Assembly: GCF_945952435.1 (NCBI RefSeq)
Contig: NZ_CAMFHZ010000003.1
Location: 1-64,000, forward strand
DNA length: 64,000 nt
From: an uncultured Microbacterium sp.
GTDB lineage: Bacteria > Actinomycetota > Actinomycetes > Actinomycetales > Microbacteriaceae
Reading direction: 5' to 3'
The notes beneath the pieces are model-generated. The model saw nothing but the letters and a program-made list of their open reading frames with translations. It did not search any database and was not told the DNA's origin. Below are positions 28,437 to 37,155 of this stretch, piece after piece. How positions within the stretch are numbered: the first letter of the stretch is position 1; each line of letters opens with the position of its first letter. The position numbers and the translations under genes are program-made.

Positions 28437-29963
28437 TCAGGCGAGCTCGGCGAGCGCCTCCTCGACGATGACGGCGACCTCGTCGTGTGCGCGGGCACGA
28501 TCCTCGTCGACCAGCCCGATGCGGGTGCGACGGTCCAGGACGTCGTCGACCGTCAACGCCCCCTCCGCACGTACGGCGAACTCGATCTCGGCGCGGGTGA
28601 CCTCGATCCCGGGGGCGATGTGCTGTGCGGGATCCGCGCATCGCGCCCGGGCGAGGATCCGCCCTGCCTCCGCGCCGTAGCGCCAATCGATCGTGCGCGC
28701 GGGAGGCGTCGGCGCGGCGATCGCGCCGATCAGGGGCAGCGTCCCTGTCCGCGAGGGACCTGCGGACAGGGACGCGATCGAGATCGCGCGGTCCACCGCG
28801 TCCTCGGCCATCCGTCGGTAGGTCGTGAGCTTGCCACCGAGCACCGTGACGAAGCCGCCGTCGGACACGGCGACGAGATGGCGCCGAGAGACGTCCGCGG
28901 TCGTCGCGGCGCCGGTGTCGACCAGCGGCCGAAGGCCGGCGAAGGCGCCGCGGACCTGGTCGCGGCGGAGCGGAGTTCGCAGGCCCCGATTCAGCGTCTC
29001 GAGCAGGAACCGGATCTCCGGCTCCGTCGGTGACGCGACCGGGGGCACCGGACCCGGCGCCTCCTCGTCGGTGAGCCCGACGACGACCCGGCCGAGCTGC
29101 TGGGGCAGGGCGAAGACGAAGCGGCTGACGGATCCGGGGTGGGGGATGGTGAGCGCCGCCGTCGGATCGCCGAGAGCGTCCGCATCGAGCACGAGATGCG
29201 TCCCCCGGCTCGGACGCATCCGGATGGCGCCGTCGAGGTCGCCCGCCCACACGCCCGTCGCGTTGACCACGGCCTTCGCGCGCAGGTCGAAGGTCTCCCC
29301 GCTGAGCGCGTCGGCGACCCTGGCGCCGCTCCTGTGGAGCTCCAGGGCGCGGACACGCGTGAGGATGCGGGCCCCGTGCGCTGCGGCGCTGCGTGCGACG
29401 GCGACGACGAGCCGCGCATCGTCGACGAGCTGTCCGTCCGCGGCGAGGACTGCACCACGCAGCCGCCGGGGATCGAGCGCGGGCACCATGTCCAGGGCTG
29501 TGCGTGCGCGGATCGGCCTCGGGGCGGGCAGAGTCGACCGCGGCGTGCCCGCGCGCACGCGCAGCAGGTCTCCCAACGCGAAGCCCACGGCGCCCGTGGC
29601 GCGCTGTCGCAGGCTCACCGCTGGAGAGAAGGGCAGCAGTTGCGCCATCGGCCGGATGAGGTGCGGCGCGATGCAGGTCATGAGGCGGTGTCGTTCGAGG
29701 GCGCTCTCGCGCGCGGTCGACACATCGCCGGTGGCCAGGTACCGAAGGCCTCCGTGGACGAGCTTGGAGCTGAAGCGGCTCGTGCCGAACGCGAGATCCT
29801 CGGCTTCGACGAGCACGACGCTCAGCCCTCGGGAGGCCGCGTCCAGCGCCACGCCGGCGCCGGTGATACCGCCGCCGACGACCAGGAGATCGGCCTCCTG
29901 CTCCGCGGCGAGCGCGAGCTCGTGGCGGCGACGCACGGCGTTGAGCATCGGGGAGCCGGTCAT
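28437..29963 (-). CDS. glpD: FAD-dependent glycerol-3-phosphate dehydrogenase
   Basis: The 508-residue flavoprotein oxidises glycerol 3-phosphate to dihydroxyacetone phosphate and passes electrons to quinones at the membrane. FAD-binding LLVVGGGITGAGVALDAASRG begins at about residue 25. GTSRFSSKLVHGGLRYL and ATGVWAGDL are also typical. The C-terminal cap domain of GlpD proteins is present (LTVDDVLDRRTRIGLVDEDRA). It is translationally coupled to the upstream TetR gene (4-bp overlap at 29960-29963). Next to an alkyl-DHAP-synthase-like gene, it may feed or drain the DHAP pool used for lipid synthesis. Confidence 0.93.
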   Translation of the reverse strand: MTGSPMLNAVRRRHELALAAEQEADLLVVGGGITGAGVALDAASRGLSVVLVEAEDLAFGTSRFSSKLVHGGLRYLATGDVSTARESALERHRLMTCIAPHLIRPMAQLLPFSPAVSLRQRATGAVGFALGDLLRVRAGTPRSTLPAPRPIRARTALDMVPALDPRRLRGAVLAADGQLVDDARLVVAVARSAAAHGARILTRVRALELHRSGARVADALSGETFDLRAKAVVNATGVWAGDLDGAIRMRPSRGTHLVLDADALGDPTAALTIPHPGSVSRFVFALPQQLGRVVVGLTDEEAPGPVPPVASPTEPEIRFLLETLNRGLRTPLRRDQVRGAFAGLRPLVDTGAATTADVSRRHLVAVSDGGFVTVLGGKLTTYRRMAEDAVDRAISIASLSAGPSRTGTLPLIGAIAAPTPPARTIDWRYGAEAGRILARARCADPAQHIAPGIEVTRAEIEFAVRAEGALTVDDVLDRRTRIGLVDEDRARAHDEVAVIVEEALAELA

Positions 29964-30562
29964 GGGCGGAGAAGTCCGTCCAATGCGGCGCGCAGCTCGC
30001 GTTCCCAGGACGCCTCGTCGATCAGTTCGCTGACGGTGCCGTGCGAGAGGAGCGCGGACTGGGTGATGAGCAGCATCATCACCGCCATCGCCTGCGGATC
30101 GTCGCGGCGGACAGTGCCACTGTGCTGCGCGGTCGCGATCGCGGCTGCCAGCCAGCCGAGGATCGCGCGCTGACTGGATCCGACGCGTTCCAACGTGTAT
30201 CGCGTGAAGACCTCCGGCTCGTCCGCCAGCAGGTGGCGGTAGACCGGATCGGCTCGGAAGCGCGAGGAGAAGCGCAGGACGTCGTCGACGATCGCATCGC
30301 GGCCCGCGGGCGAGGAGGCGTCGAACGCGGACAGGAGAGCCGCCACGCGTCGCAGCAGAGCGGCGCGCACGACGTCGTCCGCATCGGACCAGCTGCGGTA
30401 GATCGTGGGGCGGCTCACCTGCGCCCGGCGGGCGAGCTCTGCGATCGTCACGCCGCGCACTCCGCGCCCTGCGATGAGGGTGTCAGCGGCGTCGAGGATC
30501 CGTTCCTGGGTCGGCTCCCACGTCGGCAGCGCGACGGAGGCATCTGCTTGACGTTTTGTCAT
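29960..30562 (-). CDS. TetR/AcrR-family regulator
   Basis: This 200-residue protein has the TetR DNA-binding domain TQERILDAADTLIAGRGVRGVTIAELARRAQVSRPTIYRSWSDADD at about residues 18-62, followed by a helical effector domain. It heads a two-gene operon with glpD and is divergent from the AGPS-like gene. Only 20 bp separate the two start codons, a region with TGTCACACTGTAAC that could bind it. The order TetR-glpD against AGPS-lipid kinase matches Rv2250c/Rv2249c/Rv2251/Rv2252 of M. tuberculosis as known to me. Ligand unknown. Confidence 0.85.
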   Translation of the reverse strand: MTKRQADASVALPTWEPTQERILDAADTLIAGRGVRGVTIAELARRAQVSRPTIYRSWSDADDVVRAALLRRVAALLSAFDASSPAGRDAIVDDVLRFSSRFRADPVYRHLLADEPEVFTRYTLERVGSSQRAILGWLAAAIATAQHSGTVRRDDPQAMAVMMLLITQSALLSHGTVSELIDEASWERELRAALDGLLRP

Positions 30563-30582
30563 GATCTGTCACACTGTAACGC

Positions 30583-32259
30583 ATGGCGACGGAGCATGGC
30601 ACGCAGCAGGACGGCGCGAACGACTCGGCGCCGCGGGCGACGGATCCCGCCATGCGATGGGACGGATGGGGGGATCCAGCACGGGCGGAGACGCTTCCGT
30701 TCGCTGTCCGCGCCCTTCTGCCCCTCCTGTTGGGGCGCCTCAGGAAGCCGAGTGCGCGACCGGAGCTCACGGACGTGCGCCCGGCCTCCTCGGGCCTCGC
30801 CGGCGAGGATGCCGACGCGTTCGCGGCGCTCCTCGGCCGGTCGCACGTGCGGACAGACGCCGAGAGCCGGATCCGTCATGCCGGCGGCCGCTCGACCCCG
30901 GATCTGCTGCGGCGCCGGGAGGCGAGCCAGGCGGTCCCGGACGCGGTGCTGAGACCCGGCGGACACGAGGAGGTCGTCGCGTGCCTGCGGCTCGCGTCCG
31001 ATCTCGATCTCGCAGTGATCCCCTTCGGCGGGGGCACGAGCGTGGTCGGGGCGCTCGATCCGGAGCGCGGCGCCCACCGCGGCGTCGTCAGTCTCGACCT
31101 CACCCGGATGAGCGAGCTCCTCGAGTACGACGCGGTGAGCGCGGAGGCGCTGTTCGCGGCCGGCACGACCGGCCCCGAGGCCGAGCGCCTCCTCGCCGCC
31201 CACGGGAGCGAGCTGGGCCACTTCCCGCAGAGCTTCCGTTACGCCACCCTCGGCGGATTCGCCGCCGCACGATCCTCGGGGCAGAACTCCGCAGGGTACG
31301 GACGCTTCGAGACGATGGTGACCGGGCTCCGGGTCGCGACGCCGACCGGTGACCTCGTGCTGGGCCGGTCGCCGGCGAGCGCCGCGGGGCCCGACCTGAT
31401 TCGGCTGTTCCTCGGGTCGGAGGGCATCTTCGGCGTCATCACCGAGGTGCGGGTGCGCGTGCATCCTCTGCCCGCCGAGCGGATCAGGGAGTCGTGGAGC
31501 TTCACGGACTTCGGCGCGGGCGTCGACGCGCTGCGGCAGGTCGCGCAGCACGGCGGCGGTCCGACCGTCCTCCGCCTCTCCGACGAGGCCGAGACCGGCG
31601 TGAGCCTCGCCCAGATCGGGAAGGTCGGCAAGGCGCTCGCGAAGGGCGCGAGCGCGATCACCGTGTACGAGGGGGACCATGACGACGTCGTCGCCCGGCG
31701 CGCACGGACTGCGGGGATCCTCCAGGCCGCCGGCGGCACCTCCCTCGGGCAGGAGGCCGCGGAGGACTGGCAGCGGACGCGTTTCGACGGACCGTATCTG
31801 CGCGACGCGCTTCTCGACGCCGGGGTGTTCTGCGAGACGTTGGAGACCGCGACGACCTGGTCTCGGCTCGCGGCGCTGCGGGAGGCTGTGACGTCTGCGC
31901 TCACCCGCGGGTTCGGCGAGGTCGGGCGAAAGGCGTTCGTGATGTGCCACGTCTCGCACACGTATCCCACCGGCGCGTCCCTCTACTTCACCGTGCTCGC
32001 GCCGCTCGGGGCGGATCCACTCGACGCGTGGGCCGGCGTCAAGCGGCGGGTCGGCGACGCGATCATGGCCGCCGGCGGCACGATCAGCCACCACCACGCG
32101 GTGGGTCGCGACCACGCCCCGTGGCTCGCCGAGGAGATCGGGACGACGGGGATCCGCGTGCTCGCCGCCATCAAGCGGGAGCTCGACCCGCAGGCCATCA
32201 TGAATCCCGGCGCGATCCTGGGGGCGGCGACCCCCGTCCCACGGACCGGGGGAGCATAG
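30583..32259 (+). CDS. FAD-binding oxidase, alkyldihydroxyacetonephosphate synthase-like
   Basis: This 558-residue VAO/PCMH-family flavoprotein has the FAD-binding segment AVIPFGGGTSVVGAL, SFRYATLGGFAAARSSGQNSAGYGRFE and LFLGSEGIFGVITEV. The C-terminal active-site motif ISHHHAVGRDHAPWL, with its histidine run, is characteristic of alkyl-DHAP synthase, the enzyme that makes the ether bond of ether lipids by exchanging an acyl for an alkyl chain. A DHAP acyltransferase is not nearby. Other 2-hydroxyacid oxidases share the fold, so the ether-lipid role is inferred. The lipid kinase gene starts 4 bp after its stop. Confidence 0.85.
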   Translation: MATEHGTQQDGANDSAPRATDPAMRWDGWGDPARAETLPFAVRALLPLLLGRLRKPSARPELTDVRPASSGLAGEDADAFAALLGRSHVRTDAESRIRHAGGRSTPDLLRRREASQAVPDAVLRPGGHEEVVACLRLASDLDLAVIPFGGGTSVVGALDPERGAHRGVVSLDLTRMSELLEYDAVSAEALFAAGTTGPEAERLLAAHGSELGHFPQSFRYATLGGFAAARSSGQNSAGYGRFETMVTGLRVATPTGDLVLGRSPASAAGPDLIRLFLGSEGIFGVITEVRVRVHPLPAERIRESWSFTDFGAGVDALRQVAQHGGGPTVLRLSDEAETGVSLAQIGKVGKALAKGASAITVYEGDHDDVVARRARTAGILQAAGGTSLGQEAAEDWQRTRFDGPYLRDALLDAGVFCETLETATTWSRLAALREAVTSALTRGFGEVGRKAFVMCHVSHTYPTGASLYFTVLAPLGADPLDAWAGVKRRVGDAIMAAGGTISHHHAVGRDHAPWLAEEIGTTGIRVLAAIKRELDPQAIMNPGAILGAATPVPRTGGA

Positions 32260-32263
32260 GACG

Positions 32264-33160
32264 GTGCCGACCATCTCGCTCATCGCCAATCCGTCCGCCG
32301 GGAAGGGGCGCGCAGCCGCCGCCACGGAGACCGCCGTGGCGGCCTTGAGAGCGGCCGGTGCCGACGTGCAGGTGCTCGTCGGCGGATCCGTGGCGCAGAC
32401 CCGGGCGTCCGTCGACGTGGCGCTGCGGGAGCCCCCCCGCGCGATCGTCGTGGTCGGGGGCGATGGGACGGTGTCCGCGATCCTGCCCCGTCTCGTCGGT
32501 GCGTCCGTCCCCCTCGTTCTCGTCCCGGCGGGCACGGGCAACGATCTCGCCCGCGCTCTCGGCCTGCCGCTGCACGATCCGGCCGGATCCGCGCTCCTGG
32601 CCCTGCACGGCGTCCCGCGCCGCATCGACGTGGGCGAGATCGTGACGGAGGGACGGGTCGTGCCCTTCCTCACCGTGGCGGCGCTCGGCTTCGACGCGAA
32701 GGTCAGCGATCGCACGAACCGTCTCCGATGGCCGCGCGGGGCCGCTCGTTACTACCTCGCCATCCTCGTCGAGCTCGCCCGCCTCCGGCCGACACGCTTC
32801 CGCATCGCGATCGAGGGGTCGCCGATGCGCGACGCCCCGGGAACGCTCATCGCCGTCGGCAATACGACCAGCTACGGCGGCGGCATGCGGATCGCTCCGT
32901 CGGCGGCTCTGGACGACGGGCTCCTCGACGTCGTCCACGTCGGTCCGCTGCGCCGCGGAACCTTGATGCGCCTGTTCCCCGAGCTGCTTCGGGGACGCCA
33001 TCTCGCGCGTCCGGAGGTCACGCATCAGCGCGTCAGCGAGATCGTCGTCGAGGCTCCCGATCTCGTGGTCTACGCGGACGGCGAGCGGATCGCGGAGAAG
33101 CAGTGCGCCATCCGGGTGCGGCCCGGCGCCCTCACGATGCAGATCCAGGAAGGGGAGTGA
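32264..33160 (+). CDS. Diacylglycerol kinase-family lipid kinase
   Basis: The 298-residue kinase has the N-terminal SLIANPSAGKGRA nucleotide loop, VVVGGDGTVSAIL (the GGDGT motif) and LVPAGTGNDLARALG. A C-terminal beta-rich lipid-binding domain follows. It should phosphorylate diacylglycerol or a related amphiphile using ATP; the M. tuberculosis relative Rv2252 is linked to phosphatidylinositol mannoside synthesis. The GTG at 32264 lies 4 bp after the AGPS-like gene, and the GMC gene follows 4 bp after its stop, so the three form one operon. Confidence 0.9.
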   Translation: MPTISLIANPSAGKGRAAAATETAVAALRAAGADVQVLVGGSVAQTRASVDVALREPPRAIVVVGGDGTVSAILPRLVGASVPLVLVPAGTGNDLARALGLPLHDPAGSALLALHGVPRRIDVGEIVTEGRVVPFLTVAALGFDAKVSDRTNRLRWPRGAARYYLAILVELARLRPTRFRIAIEGSPMRDAPGTLIAVGNTTSYGGGMRIAPSAALDDGLLDVVHVGPLRRGTLMRLFPELLRGRHLARPEVTHQRVSEIVVEAPDLVVYADGERIAEKQCAIRVRPGALTMQIQEGE

Positions 33161-33164
33161 GCAG

Positions 33165-34802
33165 ATGCCCGAGTTCGACGAGGACGTCGTGGTGATCGGA
33201 TCCGGCTTCGGTGGTTCCGTCGCCGCGCTCCGGCTGGCGGAGAAGGGCTACCGCGTGCGGGTCTACGAGGCGGGGCGGCGCTTCGCCGACGAGGACTTCG
33301 CGAAGACCAACTGGAACGTACGGCGCTATCTGTGGGCGCCATCTCTCGGGTGTTTCGGGGTGCAGCGCATCCATCGTCTTCCGCACGTGATGATCCTCGC
33401 CGGGGCGGGCGTCGGCGGAGGCTCGCTCAACTACGCCAACACGCTGTACCAGCCCGGGGCCGCCTTCTTCGCGGACCCGCAGTGGGCAGGCGTCGCCTCG
33501 TGGCAGGAGGAGCTCGCCCCGCACTACGCCACCGCGAAACGGATGCTGGGCGTCGTCGAGCACTACCCGCACACGGGCCCTGTCGAACGGATCATGGCCG
33601 GCGCCGCGGACGACCTCGGCGTCGCGCAGTCCTTCCGACGCGCTCCTGTCGGCGTGTACTTCGGCCGGCCGGGGGAGACGGTTTCTGACCCGTTCTTCGA
33701 GGGGCACGGGCCGGCGCGCACAGGGTGCACGCTGTGCGGCAACTGCATGGTGGGGTGCCGGGTGGGCGCGAAGAACACGCTCATGAAGAACTACCTCGCG
33801 CTGGCCGAGCGCCGCGGCGTGACGATCGAGGCGCTCCGCACCGTCGTCGAGCTGCGCGAACTCCGCGGCGGAGGGTTCGCCGTGACGACGCGCCGTACCG
33901 GGGCCTGGGGGCGAGGGACACGGCGCACCGTCACCGCGGAGAAGGTGGTGCTCGCCGCAGGCACGTGGGGAACCCAGCAGCTGCTGCATCGGATGAAGGC
34001 GTCCGGAGCGCTCCCGCGTCTCTCCGACGCCCTCGGACGGCTGACCCGGACGAACTCCGAAGCGCTCGACGGCGCGGTCTCCACGGCGGTCGACGAGGCG
34101 GCAGGGTTCGCCCGCGGGGTGGCGATCACGACGTCGTTCCACGTCGACGCACGCACCCACGTCGAGAACGTGCGCTACGGACCGGGGTCGAATCTGATGG
34201 GCCTGCTCGCGACCGTGCTCGTGCCCGGGGACCGTTCGCTGTTGCGCCGGCTGGGGGCGCTGGGCGGCGCCGTGCTTCGCCATCCGATCCGCCAATGGCG
34301 CCTCGGGTCGCTGCGACGGTGGAGCGAGCGCGGCATCATCGCCCTCGTCATGCAGACGGCCGACAACTCGCTGACGCTGTCGTTGCGGCGGCGTTTCGGT
34401 CGCCACGTGCTCACGAGCTCGCAGGGTCACGGCGCACCGAACCCGAGCCATCTGCCCGAAGCGCATCGCGCGGTGGAGGCCATCGCCGCGCGGATGACGC
34501 GGGAGACCGGGGTGCCCGCCTTCGCCCGCGGATCCTGGCCCGAGGTGTTCGGCATCCCGCTCACGGCGCACTTCCTCGGAGGCGCGGTGCTGTCCGACTC
34601 GCCGGCGACGGGAGTGGTCGATCCGTACCACCGCGTGTGGGGGCATCCCGGGCTCTCCGTCGTGGACGGTTCCGCGGTGCCGGCGAATCCGGGGGTGAAC
34701 CCTTCGCTGACGATCACCGCCCTCGCCGAGCGTGCGCTCTCGTACTGGCCCCGAAAGGGCGAGACGGATGCGCGGCCTGCGCAATCGAGTGCGGCGCACT
34801 GA
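33165..34802 (+). CDS. GMC-family oxidoreductase (cholesterol oxidase-like)
   Basis: The 545-residue flavoprotein opens with the FAD dinucleotide motif DVVVIGSGFGGSVAALRLAEKG and has LAGAGVGGGSLNYANTLY. A cysteine cluster TLCGNCMVGCRVGAKNTL at about 187-205 is typical of bacterial cholesterol-oxidase-like GMC proteins. The C-terminal GMC domain includes AHFLGGAVLSD and VVDGSAVPANPGVNPSLTITALAER. Substrates are probably hydrophobic alcohols; a sterol is not implied. No Tat or Sec signal is seen. Being last in the AGPS-lipid kinase operon, it may act on a lipid intermediate. Confidence 0.85.
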   Translation: MPEFDEDVVVIGSGFGGSVAALRLAEKGYRVRVYEAGRRFADEDFAKTNWNVRRYLWAPSLGCFGVQRIHRLPHVMILAGAGVGGGSLNYANTLYQPGAAFFADPQWAGVASWQEELAPHYATAKRMLGVVEHYPHTGPVERIMAGAADDLGVAQSFRRAPVGVYFGRPGETVSDPFFEGHGPARTGCTLCGNCMVGCRVGAKNTLMKNYLALAERRGVTIEALRTVVELRELRGGGFAVTTRRTGAWGRGTRRTVTAEKVVLAAGTWGTQQLLHRMKASGALPRLSDALGRLTRTNSEALDGAVSTAVDEAAGFARGVAITTSFHVDARTHVENVRYGPGSNLMGLLATVLVPGDRSLLRRLGALGGAVLRHPIRQWRLGSLRRWSERGIIALVMQTADNSLTLSLRRRFGRHVLTSSQGHGAPNPSHLPEAHRAVEAIAARMTRETGVPAFARGSWPEVFGIPLTAHFLGGAVLSDSPATGVVDPYHRVWGHPGLSVVDGSAVPANPGVNPSLTITALAERALSYWPRKGETDARPAQSSAAH

Positions 34803-34813
34803 CCGGCGCGGGG

Positions 34814-34893
34814 ACGAGGACGACGAAACGCCGCCTCCGGGAGGAAGCGGCGTTCGTCTCGGTCGCGCTGCGCGCATCCTCGCTCAACGACCC
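34814..34893. repeat. REP-like palindromic repeat, copy 2
   Basis: It contains GACGAAACG (34822-34830), CGTTCGTCTC (34851-34860) and CTCGCTCAACGACC (34880-34893), matching the right half of the 12-113 element. GACGAAACGCCGC and GCGGCGTTCGTC pair to a 12-bp stem with one bulge. It lies between the converging GMC and fadB genes. Confidence 0.7.
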
Positions 34894-34957
34894 CGGAAGA
34901 CCGGGGTGCGCGTGCGCGGCGGACGACGCGGATGACCGGGGTGCGCGCGAGTGTCGC

Positions 34958-34988
34958 CGGACGAGCCCCGGGTGCGCGGGCTCGTCCG
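34958..34988. terminator. Terminator hairpin for the fadA-fadB operon
   Basis: CGGACGAGCCC and GGGCTCGTCCG form a perfect 11-bp stem with a 9-nt loop, just downstream of the fadB stop on the minus strand. Confidence 0.7.
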
Positions 34989-34999
34989 ACGACGCGGGA

Positions 35000-37144
35000 T
35001 CAGCGGTGCGCGATCCCGCGGATCGCCGGCGTGTGGAACGTCCCGTCAAACACGCGCTCCGACGCGCCCTCGCGGTCGAGGTAGGGCGACGCGCCGCCGT
35101 CGATGAAGGGCCAGCCTGCGCCGAGGATGAGGCAGAGGTCGATGTCCTCGACCTCGGGCACGACCCCCTCGTCCAGCATGAGCTTGATCTCCTGCGCCAG
35201 GCCGTCCTGCACGCGGCGCAGGATCTCCGCGGCCGGGGTCGGCGTGGAGCCTGCGGCCCCCTTCACGAGCTTCTCCGCGGCCTTGGTGAATCCGGTGACG
35301 CGTCCGCCCTTGTCCTTCTCGACGACCTCCGGCAGCTCCGCGAGCGCATGGAAATTCTCGTTGGCGTAGAAGCGGTCGGGGAACGCGTGGACCATCGTGT
35401 CCTGCACGTGCGCGGCGACCTTCCAGCCGACCAGGTCGATGAGCTGGAACGGACCCATCGGAAGGCCGAGCGGCGCGAAGGCCCTCTCGACGTCCGCGAC
35501 CGGGGTTCCCTCGTAGACGGCACGCGCTGCCTCGCCCATGACCTTGGCGAGAAGGCGGTTGACGACGAACCCCGGCGCGTCGGCGGTGAGCACCGCGTTC
35601 TTACCCAGTCCCTTCGCCACCACGAAGGCGGTCGACAGTGCGGCGTCCGTGGTCGACGGCGTCTTCACGATCTCGATGAGCGGCATGACCGCCACCGGGT
35701 TGAAGAAGTGGAAGCCGACCAGACGCTCGGGGTGGGCCAGTTTCGCACCGATCTCCTCGACGGAGAGCGACGAGGTGTTGGTCGCCAGGATCGCGTCTTC
35801 GGCGACGATCTTCTCGATCTCGCCGAACACCGCCTGCTTCACCCCGACCTCCTCGAAGACCGCCTCGATGACGAAGTCGCAGTCCGCGTAGAGGCTCTTG
35901 TCCGTGGTGCCCGTGACGAGCCCGCGCAGCTTGTTGGCGGTGTCGGCGTCGAGCCGGCCCTTCGCCTCGAGCTTGCCGATCTCGTCGTGGATGTACGCCA
36001 CGCCCTTGTCGACGCGCGCCTGATCCAGGTCGGTGATGAGAACCGGAACCTGGAGCTTGCGCACGAACAGGAGGGCGAACTGGCTGGCCATGAGGCCGGC
36101 GCCGATGATGCCGACCTTGGTGACCTTCTTGGCGAGGGCCTTGTCCGGCGCACCCACGGGCCGCTTGGCCCGCTTCTGCACGAGGTCGAACGCGTACATC
36201 GACGCGGCGAACTGATCGCCGGTCACGAGGTCGGCGAGTGCCTCGTCCTCGCGCGCGAAGCCTTCCTCGCGGGTGCCGCTCTTCGCCTTGTCGAGCAGGT
36301 CGAGCGCGACGTAGGGCGAGCGCGGCACGGTGCCGATCTTCGACTCGAGCATGCCGCGGGCCATCTTGATCGCGATCGGCCACTTGGTGAGGCGCTCGAT
36401 CTTGCCGGGCTCGTTCTTGCGCTCGACCTTCTTGCCGCCGAGCACCGCGTCGGCCCAGAGCAGCGAGTCCTCGAGGAAGTTCGCGGCAGGGAAGATCGCG
36501 TCCATCATGCCCAGCTCGAACGCCTGCTGCGGCTTGAGCATGCGGTTCTGCTTGAGCGGGTTCGAGATGACGACCTCGAGGGCGTTCTCGATGCCGATGA
36601 GGTTCGGCAGCAGGTACGCGCCTCCCCATCCCGGGATGATCCCGAGGAACACCTCGGGGAGGGCGATCGCGGCGGCGGAGGCGTCGACCGTGCGGTACGT
36701 CGAGTTCAGCGCGATCTCGACACCCCCGCCGAGCGCGAGGCCGTTCACGAACGCGAAAGACGGCACGCCCAGGGTGCTGAGAGAACCGAGGACCTTGTGG
36801 CCGAGCTGCGCGATGAGGCGCGCGTTGTCGCGGGAGCCGACCTTGGTGATGTCGCTGAGGTCGGCGCCGGCGGCGAGGATGTACTGCTTGCCGGTGATGC
36901 CGACCGCCTGGATCTCGCCGGCGGCCGCGCGGGCGGTGAGCGCCGCGAGGGTCTCCCCGAGCTCGGTGAGCGTGGTGGGGCCGAGCGTGTTCGGCCGCGT
37001 GTGATCACGCCCGTTGTCCAGGGTGATGAGGGCGAGGACCTTGCCCGAGGGCAGGCGCACGTCGCGCACGGGGGAGTGCGTGACGACCTCGCCGTCGGCG
37101 AGAGCCATGAGAGGCGAGAAGTCGATGGCGTCGTAGTTCGTCAT
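35000..37144 (-). CDS. fadB: Fatty-acid oxidation multifunctional enzyme: enoyl-CoA hydratase / 3-hydroxyacyl-CoA dehydrogenase
   Basis: The 714-residue protein has an N-terminal crotonase domain (ILAAGADLSDI and FVNGLALGGGVEIALNS form the oxyanion hole; LPEVFLGIIPGWGGAYLLPNLIG). A NAD-binding dehydrogenase domain follows from about residue 325 (KVGIIGAGLMASQFALLF, LATNTSSLSVEEIG, VGFHFFNPVAVMPLIEIV), then the C-terminal dimerisation domain. It carries out the second and third steps of beta-oxidation. The start at 37144 is 11 bp downstream of the thiolase stop in the same operon; upstream extension to 37228 overlaps that gene and is rejected. Confidence 0.95.
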   Translation of the reverse strand: MTNYDAIDFSPLMALADGEVVTHSPVRDVRLPSGKVLALITLDNGRDHTRPNTLGPTTLTELGETLAALTARAAAGEIQAVGITGKQYILAAGADLSDITKVGSRDNARLIAQLGHKVLGSLSTLGVPSFAFVNGLALGGGVEIALNSTYRTVDASAAAIALPEVFLGIIPGWGGAYLLPNLIGIENALEVVISNPLKQNRMLKPQQAFELGMMDAIFPAANFLEDSLLWADAVLGGKKVERKNEPGKIERLTKWPIAIKMARGMLESKIGTVPRSPYVALDLLDKAKSGTREEGFAREDEALADLVTGDQFAASMYAFDLVQKRAKRPVGAPDKALAKKVTKVGIIGAGLMASQFALLFVRKLQVPVLITDLDQARVDKGVAYIHDEIGKLEAKGRLDADTANKLRGLVTGTTDKSLYADCDFVIEAVFEEVGVKQAVFGEIEKIVAEDAILATNTSSLSVEEIGAKLAHPERLVGFHFFNPVAVMPLIEIVKTPSTTDAALSTAFVVAKGLGKNAVLTADAPGFVVNRLLAKVMGEAARAVYEGTPVADVERAFAPLGLPMGPFQLIDLVGWKVAAHVQDTMVHAFPDRFYANENFHALAELPEVVEKDKGGRVTGFTKAAEKLVKGAAGSTPTPAAEILRRVQDGLAQEIKLMLDEGVVPEVEDIDLCLILGAGWPFIDGGASPYLDREGASERVFDGTFHTPAIRGIAHR

Positions 37145-37155
37145 TCCGCGGATCC

